Assembly (NCBI GenBank): GCA_949948715.1
Contig: CATLGW010000003.1
Coordinates: 47,727-111,726, forward strand
Length of the DNA: 64,000 nt
Direction: 5' to 3'
Origin: an uncultured Lachnospiraceae bacterium
GTDB taxonomy: Bacteria; Bacillota; Clostridia; Lachnospirales; Lachnospiraceae
Below the pieces are notes generated by a model. The model was given only the letters and a program-made list of their open reading frames with translations. It searched no databases and was not told where the DNA came from. Each line of letters opens with the position of its first letter. The stretch's first letter is position 1. Of the stretch, positions 7,402 to 15,027 are shown in pieces. The position numbers were made by a program, and so were the translations under genes.

Positions 7402-8169
7402 TTATAATAATTTTGACAATGTATTTTCACACCGATTTTTCGGAAGCGTCTTTGTCAGAACTAAAGCGTATACCACAACCACAATCAAGTTTGCAGCGGA
7501 GAACAGAATACGCTTTTCTACTGTAAGCCCCGCCTCATTGGCAAAAACGCTGACCGCATTATTTACCGAATGAGCAATGATACATGGAATCAGACTGCCT
7601 CCGCGATAGAAGATGACAACAAAAAGGAAACCACAGACAATCGCACCAACTATTTGATATAGATTTGTAGCCAGATCCATCCCGCTGCCGTTGAACAAAT
7701 TAAGTATGTGCCCCAAACCAAAAGTAACGCTGGATACGATGATTGCCGTTTTGACATTGTCTTTTGCAAGTGCCTTGAATAAAAAACCTCTAAAAATTAC
7801 TTCTTCCAAAAAACCAACCCAGAGCATACTTAGGATATAACACACTGTGTCCGCTGCCGGATAATTTACAGCAAAACCAACCCAGAGATTATGGGACATA
7901 AACAAGATCAATGGGATATACCAAAGAAAAGCTGCTGCCGGAGAATTGGCGCTGCATAAACCATAATACTTTGTCAGTCCCTTTTTCTTGATCCACATAA
8001 ACAGCATAATTGTTAGAATTGAATTGCATATGAGAGACGCAGAGCTATCGATACCGATTGCTTCTGATATAGGATTAGCCAGCGAGTTCACAAAGCAATA
8101 GATGCCAATCCAAACCAACGCAAAATAGAGTTCATTTCTTTCGTACAGATTATCGAGCCACCTTTTCAT
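7402..8169 (-). CDS. CPBP-family intramembrane metalloprotease
   Basis: A 255-residue polytopic membrane protein with about seven hydrophobic segments. It carries the diagnostic motifs of the CPBP/Abi (CAAX-protease-like) family: EEVIFRG (E122, E123, R127), FGLGH (F150, H154) and HSVNN (H200, N204). The glutamates and histidines are the expected catalytic and metal-binding residues. Substrates of the bacterial members are mostly unknown; some give bacteriocin self-immunity. The ATG overlaps the stop of the upstream tetR-type gene by 4 nt (ATGA), so the two are translationally coupled and the protease is probably under that regulator's control. Base composition is low in GC, like the rest of the island. 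Confidence 0.88.
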   Translation of the reverse strand: MKRWLDNLYERNELYFALVWIGIYCFVNSLANPISEAIGIDSSASLICNSILTIMLFMWIKKKGLTKYYGLCSANSPAAAFLWYIPLILFMSHNLWVGFAVNYPAADTVCYILSMLWVGFLEEVIFRGFLFKALAKDNVKTAIIVSSVTFGLGHILNLFNGSGMDLATNLYQIVGAIVCGFLFVVIFYRGGSLIPCIIAHSVNNAVSVFANEAGLTVEKRILFSAANLIVVVVYALVLTKTLPKNRCENTLSKLL

Positions 8170-8738
8170 TTTCCTTCCTCCTGTGATGCTGATATCGCCC
8201 CTCGGTACGTTCGTTCCAGATGATCGGAAACAACGGTTTCGTCATACTCAAAGGAATTGTTTGCGATAATACTGGCATAGCCGTGAGCAAATATTGCAAT
8301 GGTTAAAAATACTTCTTTCATTTGTTTTTCATTCATTCCGGAGGCTTCCTGCATTGCGGCAAGCAAAGGTTTTAATTTCTCGGAATCTATCATTTCAAGC
8401 AGGCTATTCTCCACGGCATACCCGGATTGAAACAGAAAGCGGAACAGATGAGGTTCCTCGATTGCAAAACGGATATAGTTTAGTCCTATACCAAGCATAA
8501 ATTCCTCTGATTCCTCGTCAACATTCCTTAGATAGCTCGAGTGAAACCAATCTGATTTTTCATAAACAACTCTTTTCAGTTCCTCAATCGTTGCAAAATG
8601 GTACATCACCGGTTGCGTGGAACAGTTCAGCTTTTTTGATACCGTCCTTGCATTGATGTTTTCCGCCCCTGTTTCACGGGCGATTTCAAACGCAGCGTCA
8701 ATAACCATGTCTTTTGTAATCTTTGCTCTCGGTGGCAC
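8166..8738 (-). CDS. TetR/AcrR-family transcriptional regulator
   Basis: A 190-residue protein with an N-terminal DNA-binding domain: TKDMVIDAAFEIARETG, then a helix-turn-helix around residues 27-48 ending in STQPVMYHFATIEEL. The remaining helical C-terminal half should bind a ligand and dimerise. The start codon is GTG at 8738, with AGAGG about 9 nt upstream. The gene is first in an operon with the CPBP protease. A consensus promoter and a 12-bp palindrome lie immediately upstream, which fits autorepression. The ligand cannot be told from sequence. Confidence 0.88.
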   Translation of the reverse strand: MPPRAKITKDMVIDAAFEIARETGAENINARTVSKKLNCSTQPVMYHFATIEELKRVVYEKSDWFHSSYLRNVDEESEEFMLGIGLNYIRFAIEEPHLFRFLFQSGYAVENSLLEMIDSEKLKPLLAAMQEASGMNEKQMKEVFLTIAIFAHGYASIIANNSFEYDETVVSDHLERTYRGAISASQEEGK

Positions 8739-8765
8739 TCTGTTTTTCCTCTTTTCTATAATTAG

Positions 8766-8777
8766 TGTTATATAACA
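8766..8777 (-). promoter_or_regulatory. Palindromic operator TGTTATATAACA
   Basis: A perfect 12-bp palindrome lies 3 bp downstream of the -10 box of the tetR-type promoter, where a bound TetR dimer would block initiation. The assignment to this regulator is inferred from position. Confidence 0.55.
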
Positions 8778-8780
8778 TAA

Positions 8781-8809
8781 ATTATAATAACTTTTGCCGG
8801 CGTTGTCAA
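8781..8809 (-). promoter_or_regulatory. Consensus promoter of the TetR-CPBP operon
   Basis: On the minus strand TTGACA (8809-8804) and TATAAT (8786-8781) are separated by 17 bp, a full match to the sigma-A consensus. Confidence 0.85.
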
Positions 8810-9014
8810 CCCCTGAATTAAAACGTGTTCCTCGACAAGCCTATTATAATTTTTCTTTAATAGATTATCATGCCGATCCCATAAATCTTGCAAATTTGAA
8901 CTATTATAATTTCGCAGGGCATGGTTTTTCTTCACTTTGGATTTCTATCGAGGAAAAAAGACTGTTTTTTGTTGTAAAGGCCTGTGAAAACCGATATAAT
9001 AATATCGGCGGAAA
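8810..9014. other. Intergenic region between divergent island operons
   Basis: No convincing gene is seen. The ten bases CTATTATAAT occur twice exactly 60 bp apart (8841-8850, 8901-8910). CCGATAT is followed by its inverse at 8991-8997 and 9002-9008, and appears again at 9034-9040 inside the next promoter. A 79-codon open frame here has no ribosome site and no recognisable product. Confidence 0.5.
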
Positions 9015-9043
9015 TTGGATATATAACGGTTAACCGATATTGT
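9015..9043 (+). promoter_or_regulatory. Promoter with repeated AACCGATAT motif for the DUF262-like operon
   Basis: TTGGAT (9015-9020) and TATTGT (9038-9043) are 17 bp apart. AACCGATAT at 9032-9040 overlaps the -10 box and also occurs at 8989-8997, with an inverted CCGATAT at 9002-9008. GGTTAACC (9028-9035) is a palindrome within the spacer. The arrangement suggests a repressor site, but no regulator is encoded in the operon. Confidence 0.5.
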
Positions 9044-9073
9044 ATTGTGTAAAAAGCAGGCTGAGAGGTCCCT

Positions 9074-10087
9074 ATGGAGAGATTTTCCGGTAATTATATA
9101 GATTGCTATGAAAAAAAGATTTCAGTTCGTCAGATATATCGGATGTATCGGGAAAGAAGGATTGTATTTCCTACGGTTCCTCTGATGAAAAGAACCAAGA
9201 AAATAGAACGTATTTCCGGGGTCGTAGAAATCATTTTGTTGGGATTTACCCTGCCCACCGTCTATGTATCGGAGCGGCAGGACGGGAGTCTGCTTGTCCT
9301 GGAGTCAGATGACAGGCTGCGGTGTCTTATTGAGTTTTTGGAAGGAAACTATCCTGTCAGGGGGCTTGAATTTTACCCGGAATTAGATGAGTGTAAAATA
9401 GAGCGGCTAGAGCGGCAGTTTCCCAGAAGGTCATCCTGGTTATATGATTATAGTTTTTCTTTTCTTGTGATCGAATATACCACACCTCGGTATATGCATA
9501 TACAGATGGGAAACTATATTGAGAGATGGAATTTTACCAGGGAGCAGGGAATCAGGAACGAATTGTATGGAGGAGATTTGGAACAGCGGTTGCGTTTGTT
9601 GGAGCAAACCCTTGGAGGCTCCGCCGGTTTTTTCAGCAAAGTGGATTTAAACCGGCAATATATGGTGCTGCGGATTCTGATGTATCGTTTTGTGCGTTTG
9701 GAGTATATTCAGGAGGAATGGGGAGAAAGTTTGAGTTTTCAACAATTGCTGGATCGGGCAGTAGCGCTTGCCCTGGAGAAGGACAGTCATTGGATCAGCG
9801 AAACGGCAGATGCCCTCAGGGAGGCAACCGAAGAAATTTTATATTGGGAGCGGAAGGCATTTATGAATTTGGATCTGGAGAGAGAAAAGGGGAAAGAGCG
9901 GCAGGCGAGAGTACTTGGTTATCTGTATAATACGGTATGGATATGCCGGGAAAAGGACTGGGTGGCACAGCGGGGATTGGAGCGGGTTGTTTCTGACAGT
10001 GTGCTTTGGAGAAGGATTGAAAGCGACAAGGTAAACATAGCCGGTATCCGCAGGCATTTTGATATGATAGAAGAGAGGTTGCGATAA
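9074..10087 (+). CDS. DUF262-like (ParB/GmrS-N-like) protein with altered motif
   Basis: A 337-residue protein. The first 100 residues follow the DUF262 pattern: VFPTVPLMKR, then GVVEIILLGFTLPTVYV, an acidic motif, and LIEFLEGNYPVRGLEFY. In place of the usual DGQQR nucleotide-binding or cleavage motif it has ESDDR (residues 77-81), so activity may be lost or changed. The C-terminal 200 residues are helical and unassigned. DUF262 domains occur in GmrSD-type restriction enzymes and many anti-phage loci. The ATG has GAGAGG 6 nt upstream. The stop overlaps the start of the ATPase gene by 1 nt (TAATG), so the products are likely made in a fixed ratio. Confidence 0.7.
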   Translation: MERFSGNYIDCYEKKISVRQIYRMYRERRIVFPTVPLMKRTKKIERISGVVEIILLGFTLPTVYVSERQDGSLLVLESDDRLRCLIEFLEGNYPVRGLEFYPELDECKIERLERQFPRRSSWLYDYSFSFLVIEYTTPRYMHIQMGNYIERWNFTREQGIRNELYGGDLEQRLRLLEQTLGGSAGFFSKVDLNRQYMVLRILMYRFVRLEYIQEEWGESLSFQQLLDRAVALALEKDSHWISETADALREATEEILYWERKAFMNLDLEREKGKERQARVLGYLYNTVWICREKDWVAQRGLERVVSDSVLWRRIESDKVNIAGIRRHFDMIEERLR

Positions 10088-11118
10088 TGCTGAACTGTAT
10101 CAGAATACAAGGGTTTAAGTGCTTTCAGGAAGCAGAAATCAGGTTTTCCAATTTTACATTGCTTGCGGGAAAAAATTCTACCGGGAAATCCACAGTTATT
10201 CAGGCCGTTCTCGCGCTGTATCAGAACAGTGCCAGTTCGCTGGCGGGAAAGTATATGAACATCGGAACTGTCGGGGAGGTTAAAAACTGGATTGCGGGAA
10301 GCAGCGAAATTGTTCTGGAGGCAGCGTATGAATATTGTGGAGAGGAATCCTCGTACAGGAAAACTTTTAGGGAAGGGTTTGAGAAAAGAGAAGGAGCCGA
10401 ATTTTCAGATAAAATAAATGTCCGCTATCTGACGGCGGACAGAATCGGCGTGGAGGATACGTACCGGAAATCACTGGAAGGAAGGGATAAAATCGGAGTT
10501 CGCTGCGAATATGCGTTTTTCTATCTGGCAGGGCATAAGGATGAGGAGATACAGGAGAAAGCATTTATTTATGACAGCACGGCGAAGACGACTCTGGGAG
10601 GCCAGGTGGACTATTGGCTGGAGAGGATTTTAGGCTACCGGGTGTCCGCGGAAGAAATTCAGGGGACGGAGTTGATTCGGGTGGCATACAAAAACCGTGA
10701 GCTTGGAAGAGATATCAGGCCTAAAAACGTGGGGACCGGCGTCAGCTATATTGCAGAGATAATTATTGCCGCGTTTTCCTGTGGAAAGGACGATGTGCTG
10801 ATCGTCGAAAATCCGGAGATCCATCTCCATCCTTCCGGGCAGTGTGAATTGATGGAATTCTTGGTTTTTTTGGCGCGAAAGGGTCTGCAGGTGGTGATGG
10901 AAACCCATAGCGATCATATTTTTAACGGGCTGCGGAGATGTGTCAGCAGAGATCGGATCACCAATGATAAAGTGCGGATTTATTTTTTCCGGCAGAACGA
11001 GGACAAGATAAGTATACCGGTGGAGATCTTCGTGGAGGAGGACGGGCATGTGAAGAATCAGCAGGATGGGCTGTTCGACCAGATTGAGAAAGATTTGGAT
11101 GTGATTTTGGGGTGGTGA
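10087..11118 (+). CDS. OLD-like AAA ATPase with DUF3696-type C-terminus
   Basis: A 343-residue ABC/SMC-type ATPase: MLNCIRIQGFKCFQEAEIRF, then Walker A GKNSTGKS (residues 28-35), the Walker B-like VLIVENPEIHLHPSGQ near 236-251, and a switch histidine in METHSDHIFNGLRR. The end, DGLFDQIEKDLDVIL, matches the DUF3696 C-terminal motif. Proteins of this sort are the ATPase half of OLD-, Gabija- or Septu-like defence systems, usually paired with a nuclease. There is no TOPRIM domain here, so an effector must be another protein. Middle gene of a three-gene operon, fused by overlap to the DUF262-like gene and 3 bp from the next. Confidence 0.82.
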   Translation: MLNCIRIQGFKCFQEAEIRFSNFTLLAGKNSTGKSTVIQAVLALYQNSASSLAGKYMNIGTVGEVKNWIAGSSEIVLEAAYEYCGEESSYRKTFREGFEKREGAEFSDKINVRYLTADRIGVEDTYRKSLEGRDKIGVRCEYAFFYLAGHKDEEIQEKAFIYDSTAKTTLGGQVDYWLERILGYRVSAEEIQGTELIRVAYKNRELGRDIRPKNVGTGVSYIAEIIIAAFSCGKDDVLIVENPEIHLHPSGQCELMEFLVFLARKGLQVVMETHSDHIFNGLRRCVSRDRITNDKVRIYFFRQNEDKISIPVEIFVEEDGHVKNQQDGLFDQIEKDLDVILGW

Positions 11119-11121
11119 GGC

Positions 11122-11976
11122 GTGAATTTTATTTTGAACGAAAAATCTCTGCACGGTCAGTTTGAAAGCGTAGAGGAATTTCTGAAAAGTCTGGAGACTA
11201 ACCTGGGGTGCTTTAGGCTGGTGAGAAGCCAGGGAGACGGAGAAATCAGAAAGATTGCGGATTTTTATAAATGCAAAATCACAGAGAAATTGCGCCTGGG
11301 AGATTTAAAACAGTTTCCCAGGTCGGATGAATTGAGCCGCTTCAGGATTGCGCTGGATAAGGAGATGAGAACTGAGCCTTACTGGGATTTGACGCCGGCT
11401 CATGATTATGGTAAGCCCTACTGGATGGGGGAGGAGGATATGGCGGCTACGGCAGTGGCGGAGGCAACAGCGCGGCAGGAAAGCCTTTTATCTTTTGATT
11501 CCGCCGATTATTCTGACCGCAGGCTTTGTATCAGGTTTGACGGAGAAGAATATTCCGTGCTTTCCATATATAGCCCGGCATATCTGGCAGAATGCCTGGG
11601 TGAACGGATGGGGCTGGAACGGGACGAGTGCCTGAAGGCACGTTATGCCAAAACGCGCCTGGATTGTTCCCTTTTGGAAAGAGAATACGGGGCAGAGGGT
11701 TTGGAGAAAGAAGAGTATGCCCTTCTTATGGGAACCCTGGACAAGTTTGTGAAACATGAATCATGGGAAAGCATCGGATTGGATGACGGATTGGAATATA
11801 AAAAGTACACGCCGGCTTCAAGCGAGGAAGACTGGTTTCGTAATACGGTTTACAGCGATAAGACTATTATGAAATTTCGTTTCAGCAGCAGGATGAGGTG
11901 TTTCGGATATCGGAAAGGAGACCGTTTTCGATTATTGAGGATAGAAAGGGATCATAAGAGAAGCGACAAGGGGTAA
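11122..11976 (+). CDS. Unknown third protein of the DUF262-like/ATPase operon
   Basis: A 284-residue protein that I do not recognise. It starts with GTG at 11122 after GGTGAGG, 3 bp past the ATPase stop. It is soluble and charged, with no signal peptide or membrane segment. The N-terminal half contains DLTPAHDYGKPYWMGEED. The last 45 residues, including MKFRFSSRMRCFGYRKGDRF and RLLRIERDHK, have the alternating pattern of a terminal beta-sheet seen in RelE-like and other small RNA- or nucleic-acid-binding proteins (substrate strand ending in a D/E-x-x-H). That similarity is weak. By position it is the candidate effector of the operon. No terminator is seen after it. Confidence 0.55.
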   Translation: MNFILNEKSLHGQFESVEEFLKSLETNLGCFRLVRSQGDGEIRKIADFYKCKITEKLRLGDLKQFPRSDELSRFRIALDKEMRTEPYWDLTPAHDYGKPYWMGEEDMAATAVAEATARQESLLSFDSADYSDRRLCIRFDGEEYSVLSIYSPAYLAECLGERMGLERDECLKARYAKTRLDCSLLEREYGAEGLEKEEYALLMGTLDKFVKHESWESIGLDDGLEYKKYTPASSEEDWFRNTVYSDKTIMKFRFSSRMRCFGYRKGDRFRLLRIERDHKRSDKG

Positions 11977-12209
11977 TCCATAAGAAATTTTCGGTTCCGG
12001 TAAATATAAATCGCCGGAAGAGGTGCCAAAAGAAGGCTCTATGGGAAACCTGCGCCAAGTATGACCGGTATTACGTGGCGCAATTGGATGAACTGCACAG
12101 GGAGGTGTGCAGAATTCGAGTGGATTGTAAGGCAGGCAGCAGGCAAAGGGCTGCGGAAAAATGTTTTCGGAGGCGGCGTATGAGTATTGTGCTTTATTTC
12201 GAAATATAG
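11977..12209 (+). other. Coding-like remnant between island and pilT-like gene
   Basis: One frame stays open without a start codon and translates into a protein-like string (NRRKRCQKKALWETCAKY, then VAQLDELHREVCRIR) ending in TAG at 12207-12209, inside the next promoter. It may be the truncated end of a gene broken by the island boundary, or chance. I cannot name a family. Confidence 0.3.
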
Positions 12210-12215
12210 TATAAT
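12187..12215 (+). promoter_or_regulatory. Candidate promoter of the PilT-like gene
   Basis: TTGTGC (12187-12192) and TATAAT (12210-12215) with a 17-bp spacer, 60 bp before the ATG. Confidence 0.6.
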
Positions 12216-12275
12216 AACAACTACTTTAGGGCGGATGCCTGTGCCGCGCGGCGCGGACAATGGGAGGAAACTGGG

Positions 12276-13184
12276 ATGTCTGTAATTGAGGATGTGGAAG
12301 CGATATTGAGGACGGCGGCGGACGCGGATGCCAGCGATGTGCATTTGTCCGTGGGTGCGACCCCGCGTATGCGCGTGAGGGGGAAGCTGGCGGAGATGGA
12401 TTTTCCCAGGCTTTCGCCGGCGGATACCCTGGATATTCTGGTGAATCTGATGAACGATGTTCAGAGAGAGCGCTTTGAGGAGAAGGGCGAGTTTGACATG
12501 GCCTGTTCCTTTGCGGGGAACATCAGGTGTCGTGTCAGTGCGTACAAGCAGATGGGAAACGTATCTCTGGCCTTTCGCCTTATATCCCCCCATGTGCCCT
12601 CCCTGGAGAGTCTGAGCGCCCCGGAGGCAGTGGCCGGACTTTGCGCCGAGAGGAGCGGTCTGGTGCTGGTGGCGGGCCCCGTTGGCAGCGGCAAGACCAC
12701 CACATTGGCGGCCATTGCGGACCATATCAACAAAAACAGGGAGGCTCATATCATTACTCTGGAGCGTCCGGTGGAATATCTGCACATTCATGACAAGTCC
12801 GTGGTTGACCAGAGGGAGATCGGTCTGGATTCGGAGAGCTATGCCATGGCCCTGCGCGCGGCTCTCAGAGAGGATCCGGATGTGATTCTGGCAGGGGAGC
12901 TGGAGGATGCGGATACCGTTTGCGCGGCGCTGGACGCCGTGGAAGCGGGATGTCTGGTGTTTACGGCGGTGGCGGTGACGGGAGCCAACGGCGCCCTGGA
13001 ATATCTGCTTCACAAATTTCCCGCGGCTTTGCAGCAGCAAATCAGAAATCGTCTGGCGGGAGTGCTGCAGGCGGTGGTGGTTCAGAGGAGGTCCCCGGAG
13101 AACCATGGCATTTCCTATGAGGTTCTGCAGGTGACAGCTCAGAACAGGGCGGAGCTTAGAGGCGTCAGAACGGGCAAGGTTTAG
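12276..13184 (+). CDS. PilT-like type IV pilus ATPase, degenerate motifs
   Basis: A 302-residue secretion ATPase, shorter than usual PilT (about 345). The N-terminal PAS-like region (ASDVHLSVGATPRMRVRGKL) and Walker A GPVGSGKT (134-141) are intact. Walker B keeps D202 and E208 (DVILAGE). Other landmarks are changed: the Asp box reads TLERPVEYLH where PilT has an E-D pair (R164 for D); the residue after Walker B is E210 where R is usual; and the His box FTAVAVT lacks the histidine of FTTLHTN (A233). Retraction-type ATPases use these residues for catalysis and intersubunit contact, so this may be a weak or regulatory ATPase. No pilin or PilC gene is near; comM and dprA follow, which suggests a link with DNA uptake. 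Confidence 0.75.
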   Translation: MSVIEDVEAILRTAADADASDVHLSVGATPRMRVRGKLAEMDFPRLSPADTLDILVNLMNDVQRERFEEKGEFDMACSFAGNIRCRVSAYKQMGNVSLAFRLISPHVPSLESLSAPEAVAGLCAERSGLVLVAGPVGSGKTTTLAAIADHINKNREAHIITLERPVEYLHIHDKSVVDQREIGLDSESYAMALRAALREDPDVILAGELEDADTVCAALDAVEAGCLVFTAVAVTGANGALEYLLHKFPAALQQQIRNRLAGVLQAVVVQRRSPENHGISYEVLQVTAQNRAELRGVRTGKV

Positions 13185-13329
13185 AGGAAGGCGTACGGGG
13201 CGGGAGTTCAAACCGGCCCCGGGGAGAGAGCAGCGAGGGTTTTGCCCCAGGGGGGCAGCCACGGCAATTCGGGGCGAAGAGATCTGGTCTATTCTATTTC
13301 TGGTATTTTCTTTTATTTACCCAATCAAG

Positions 13330-13404
13330 TATACTGTAAAATTTACAATGCCCAAAGGGGTGAACACAGGTCCGGGCCGTCTGCGGCTTTTCTTTGTGTA
13401 CCCC
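13330..13404 (+). promoter_or_regulatory. Possible promoter and leader hairpin before comM
   Basis: A TATACT box (13330-13335) with no good -35 is followed by a long-range pairing (GGGGT plus ACACA at 13357-13368 with TGTGTACCCC at 13395-13404). It ends 11 nt before the Shine-Dalgarno sequence of comM. No U-run follows. The significance is uncertain. Confidence 0.3.
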
Positions 13405-13426
13405 CAGGGGCCCAAAGGAGGTTTTT

Positions 13427-14959
13427 ATGTATTGCAGAGTTTTGTCCAGCGCCCTGGAGGGCGTGAAAGCGTATCCGGTGGGAGTGGAGGTGGACATTGC
13501 GCCGGGGCTTCCTACCTTTAATATGGTAGGTTCTCTGGGAACGGAGGTGAGGGAATCGAGAGAGAGGGTCAGCGTGGCGTTACGAAATGCGGGCTTCCCG
13601 ATCCCCTGCGCTCACATTACCGTGAATTTGTCGCCGGCCGACCGCAGAAAGGAGGGAACTGCCTTTGATCTTCCCATTGCGGTAGGGCTTTTGCAGTCCA
13701 TGGAATATTTTCCCCGGGGAGCAGCGGAGAATATTCTGTTTCTGGGGGAATTGGGACTTGACGGAGAGCTGAGGCGGGTCAACGGAGTGCTGCCCATGGT
13801 GCAGGCCGCGGCCAAGGGGGGAATCGAAGAATGCATTGTCCCCCTGGAAAATGCCACGGAGGGGGCGGTGGTGCCGGGGATCACCGTGAGAGGAGCGGAG
13901 AATGTGAGACAGGTGCTGCAGTTTTTGCGGGAGGGCAGAGAGAGCCCTGTGCTGGAGGCTGCCCATGTGAATCTGGAGGAGCTGTTTTATCGGGGAGAGG
14001 ATGCCGGCCGGGACTTTGCCCAGGTGAACGGCCAGGAAGGGGCAAAGCGGGCGGCCGAGATTGCCGCCGCGGGCTTTCACAATCTGCTGATGACAGGGCC
14101 TCCCGGCGTGGGAAAGTCCATGATTGCCAAGCGGATTCCCGGCATCCTGCCGCCTCTCAACCTGGAGGAGAGCCTGGAGGTGACGGCGGTGTACAGTGTG
14201 GCCGGAAACCTGGGGGATGCGGCGCTGGTGACAGACAGGCCCTTTCAGAGCCCTCACCACACGGTTTCCGCCTCCGCCTTTATCGGGGGAAGCGCCGTGC
14301 CCAAGCCGGGGCTTTTGTCCCTGTCCCATCGGGGCGTGCTGTTTTTGGACGAGCTGCCGGAATTTCCCAGAAAGCTTCTGGACGGCATGAGACAGCCCCT
14401 GGAGGAACGCCGGGTGCAGATATCGCGGGTTTTCGGAAATGTGACTTATCCCGCGGAATTTATGCTGGTCTGCGCCATGAACCCCTGCCCCTGCGGATAT
14501 TATCCCGATCTGGGCCGCTGCCGCTGTACCCCAGCCCAGATCAGAAGATATATGGGGAAGGTCTCCGGCCCTGTGATGGACCGCATCGACCTGTGTGTGG
14601 AGCTTCAAGCGGTGGAGCTTATGGGGCTTAGAGAGAGGGGCCGGGGGGAGGACAGCGGGCGGATCAGAGAGCGGGTCATGGTGGCCAGAAGCCGACAGGA
14701 GCGGCGCTTTCGGGGAACCGGATACCGTTTTAACGCGGATATCCAGGCGGCGGATGTGGAGCGATACTGTAAACTGGGGGAGAGTGAGGGACTGTGCGCG
14801 GCGCAGATTTACCACAGTCTGCAGCTCAGCGCCAGAACCTATCACAGGATTCTCAAGGTGGCCAGGACCATCGCTGACCTGGCGGATGCGGATGAGATAG
14901 GGGACGAGCATCTGCTGGAGGCGGCGGGCTATCGTCCGGCCCAGGACTATTGGCTGTAA
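13427..14959 (+). CDS. comM: YifB/ComM family AAA+ Mg-chelatase-like helicase
   Basis: A 510-residue protein in three parts. An N-terminal ChlI/Lon-S5-like fold (APGLPTFNMVGSLGTEVRES, then PADRRKEGTAFDLPIAVGLL) is followed by a central AAA+ domain with Walker A GPPGVGKS (near residue 222), Walker B VLFLDELPEF and the FRSPHHT-like FQSPHHTVS, then a C-terminal helical Mg-chelatase domain. A four-cysteine stretch, CAMNPCPCGYYPDLGRCRC, is typical of YifB. In naturally competent bacteria ComM is a branch-migration helicase acting on recombination intermediates. The start is ATG 13427, with AAAGGAGG 4 nt upstream; upstream in-frame GTG 13394 lacks a ribosome site. It precedes dprA by 68 bp on the same strand, a common pairing. 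Confidence 0.93.
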   Translation: MYCRVLSSALEGVKAYPVGVEVDIAPGLPTFNMVGSLGTEVRESRERVSVALRNAGFPIPCAHITVNLSPADRRKEGTAFDLPIAVGLLQSMEYFPRGAAENILFLGELGLDGELRRVNGVLPMVQAAAKGGIEECIVPLENATEGAVVPGITVRGAENVRQVLQFLREGRESPVLEAAHVNLEELFYRGEDAGRDFAQVNGQEGAKRAAEIAAAGFHNLLMTGPPGVGKSMIAKRIPGILPPLNLEESLEVTAVYSVAGNLGDAALVTDRPFQSPHHTVSASAFIGGSAVPKPGLLSLSHRGVLFLDELPEFPRKLLDGMRQPLEERRVQISRVFGNVTYPAEFMLVCAMNPCPCGYYPDLGRCRCTPAQIRRYMGKVSGPVMDRIDLCVELQAVELMGLRERGRGEDSGRIRERVMVARSRQERRFRGTGYRFNADIQAADVERYCKLGESEGLCAAQIYHSLQLSARTYHRILKVARTIADLADADEIGDEHLLEAAGYRPAQDYWL

Positions 14960-15027
14960 GGAACCGTAAAAATTGTTTTTTTATTTCAGTTTCGTTTATT
15001 GTAAATATCGGGAAAGGCGGGGAGAGG

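Noticed and set aside
8794..9033. 79-codon plus-strand open frame between the TetR and DUF262-like operons
   Set aside because: It overlaps the minus-strand consensus promoter and has no ribosome site; composition looks noncoding.
13330..13404. Riboswitch before comM
   Set aside because: The pairing is short and bulged, with no known aptamer motif and no terminator; it is kept only as a low-confidence leader hairpin.
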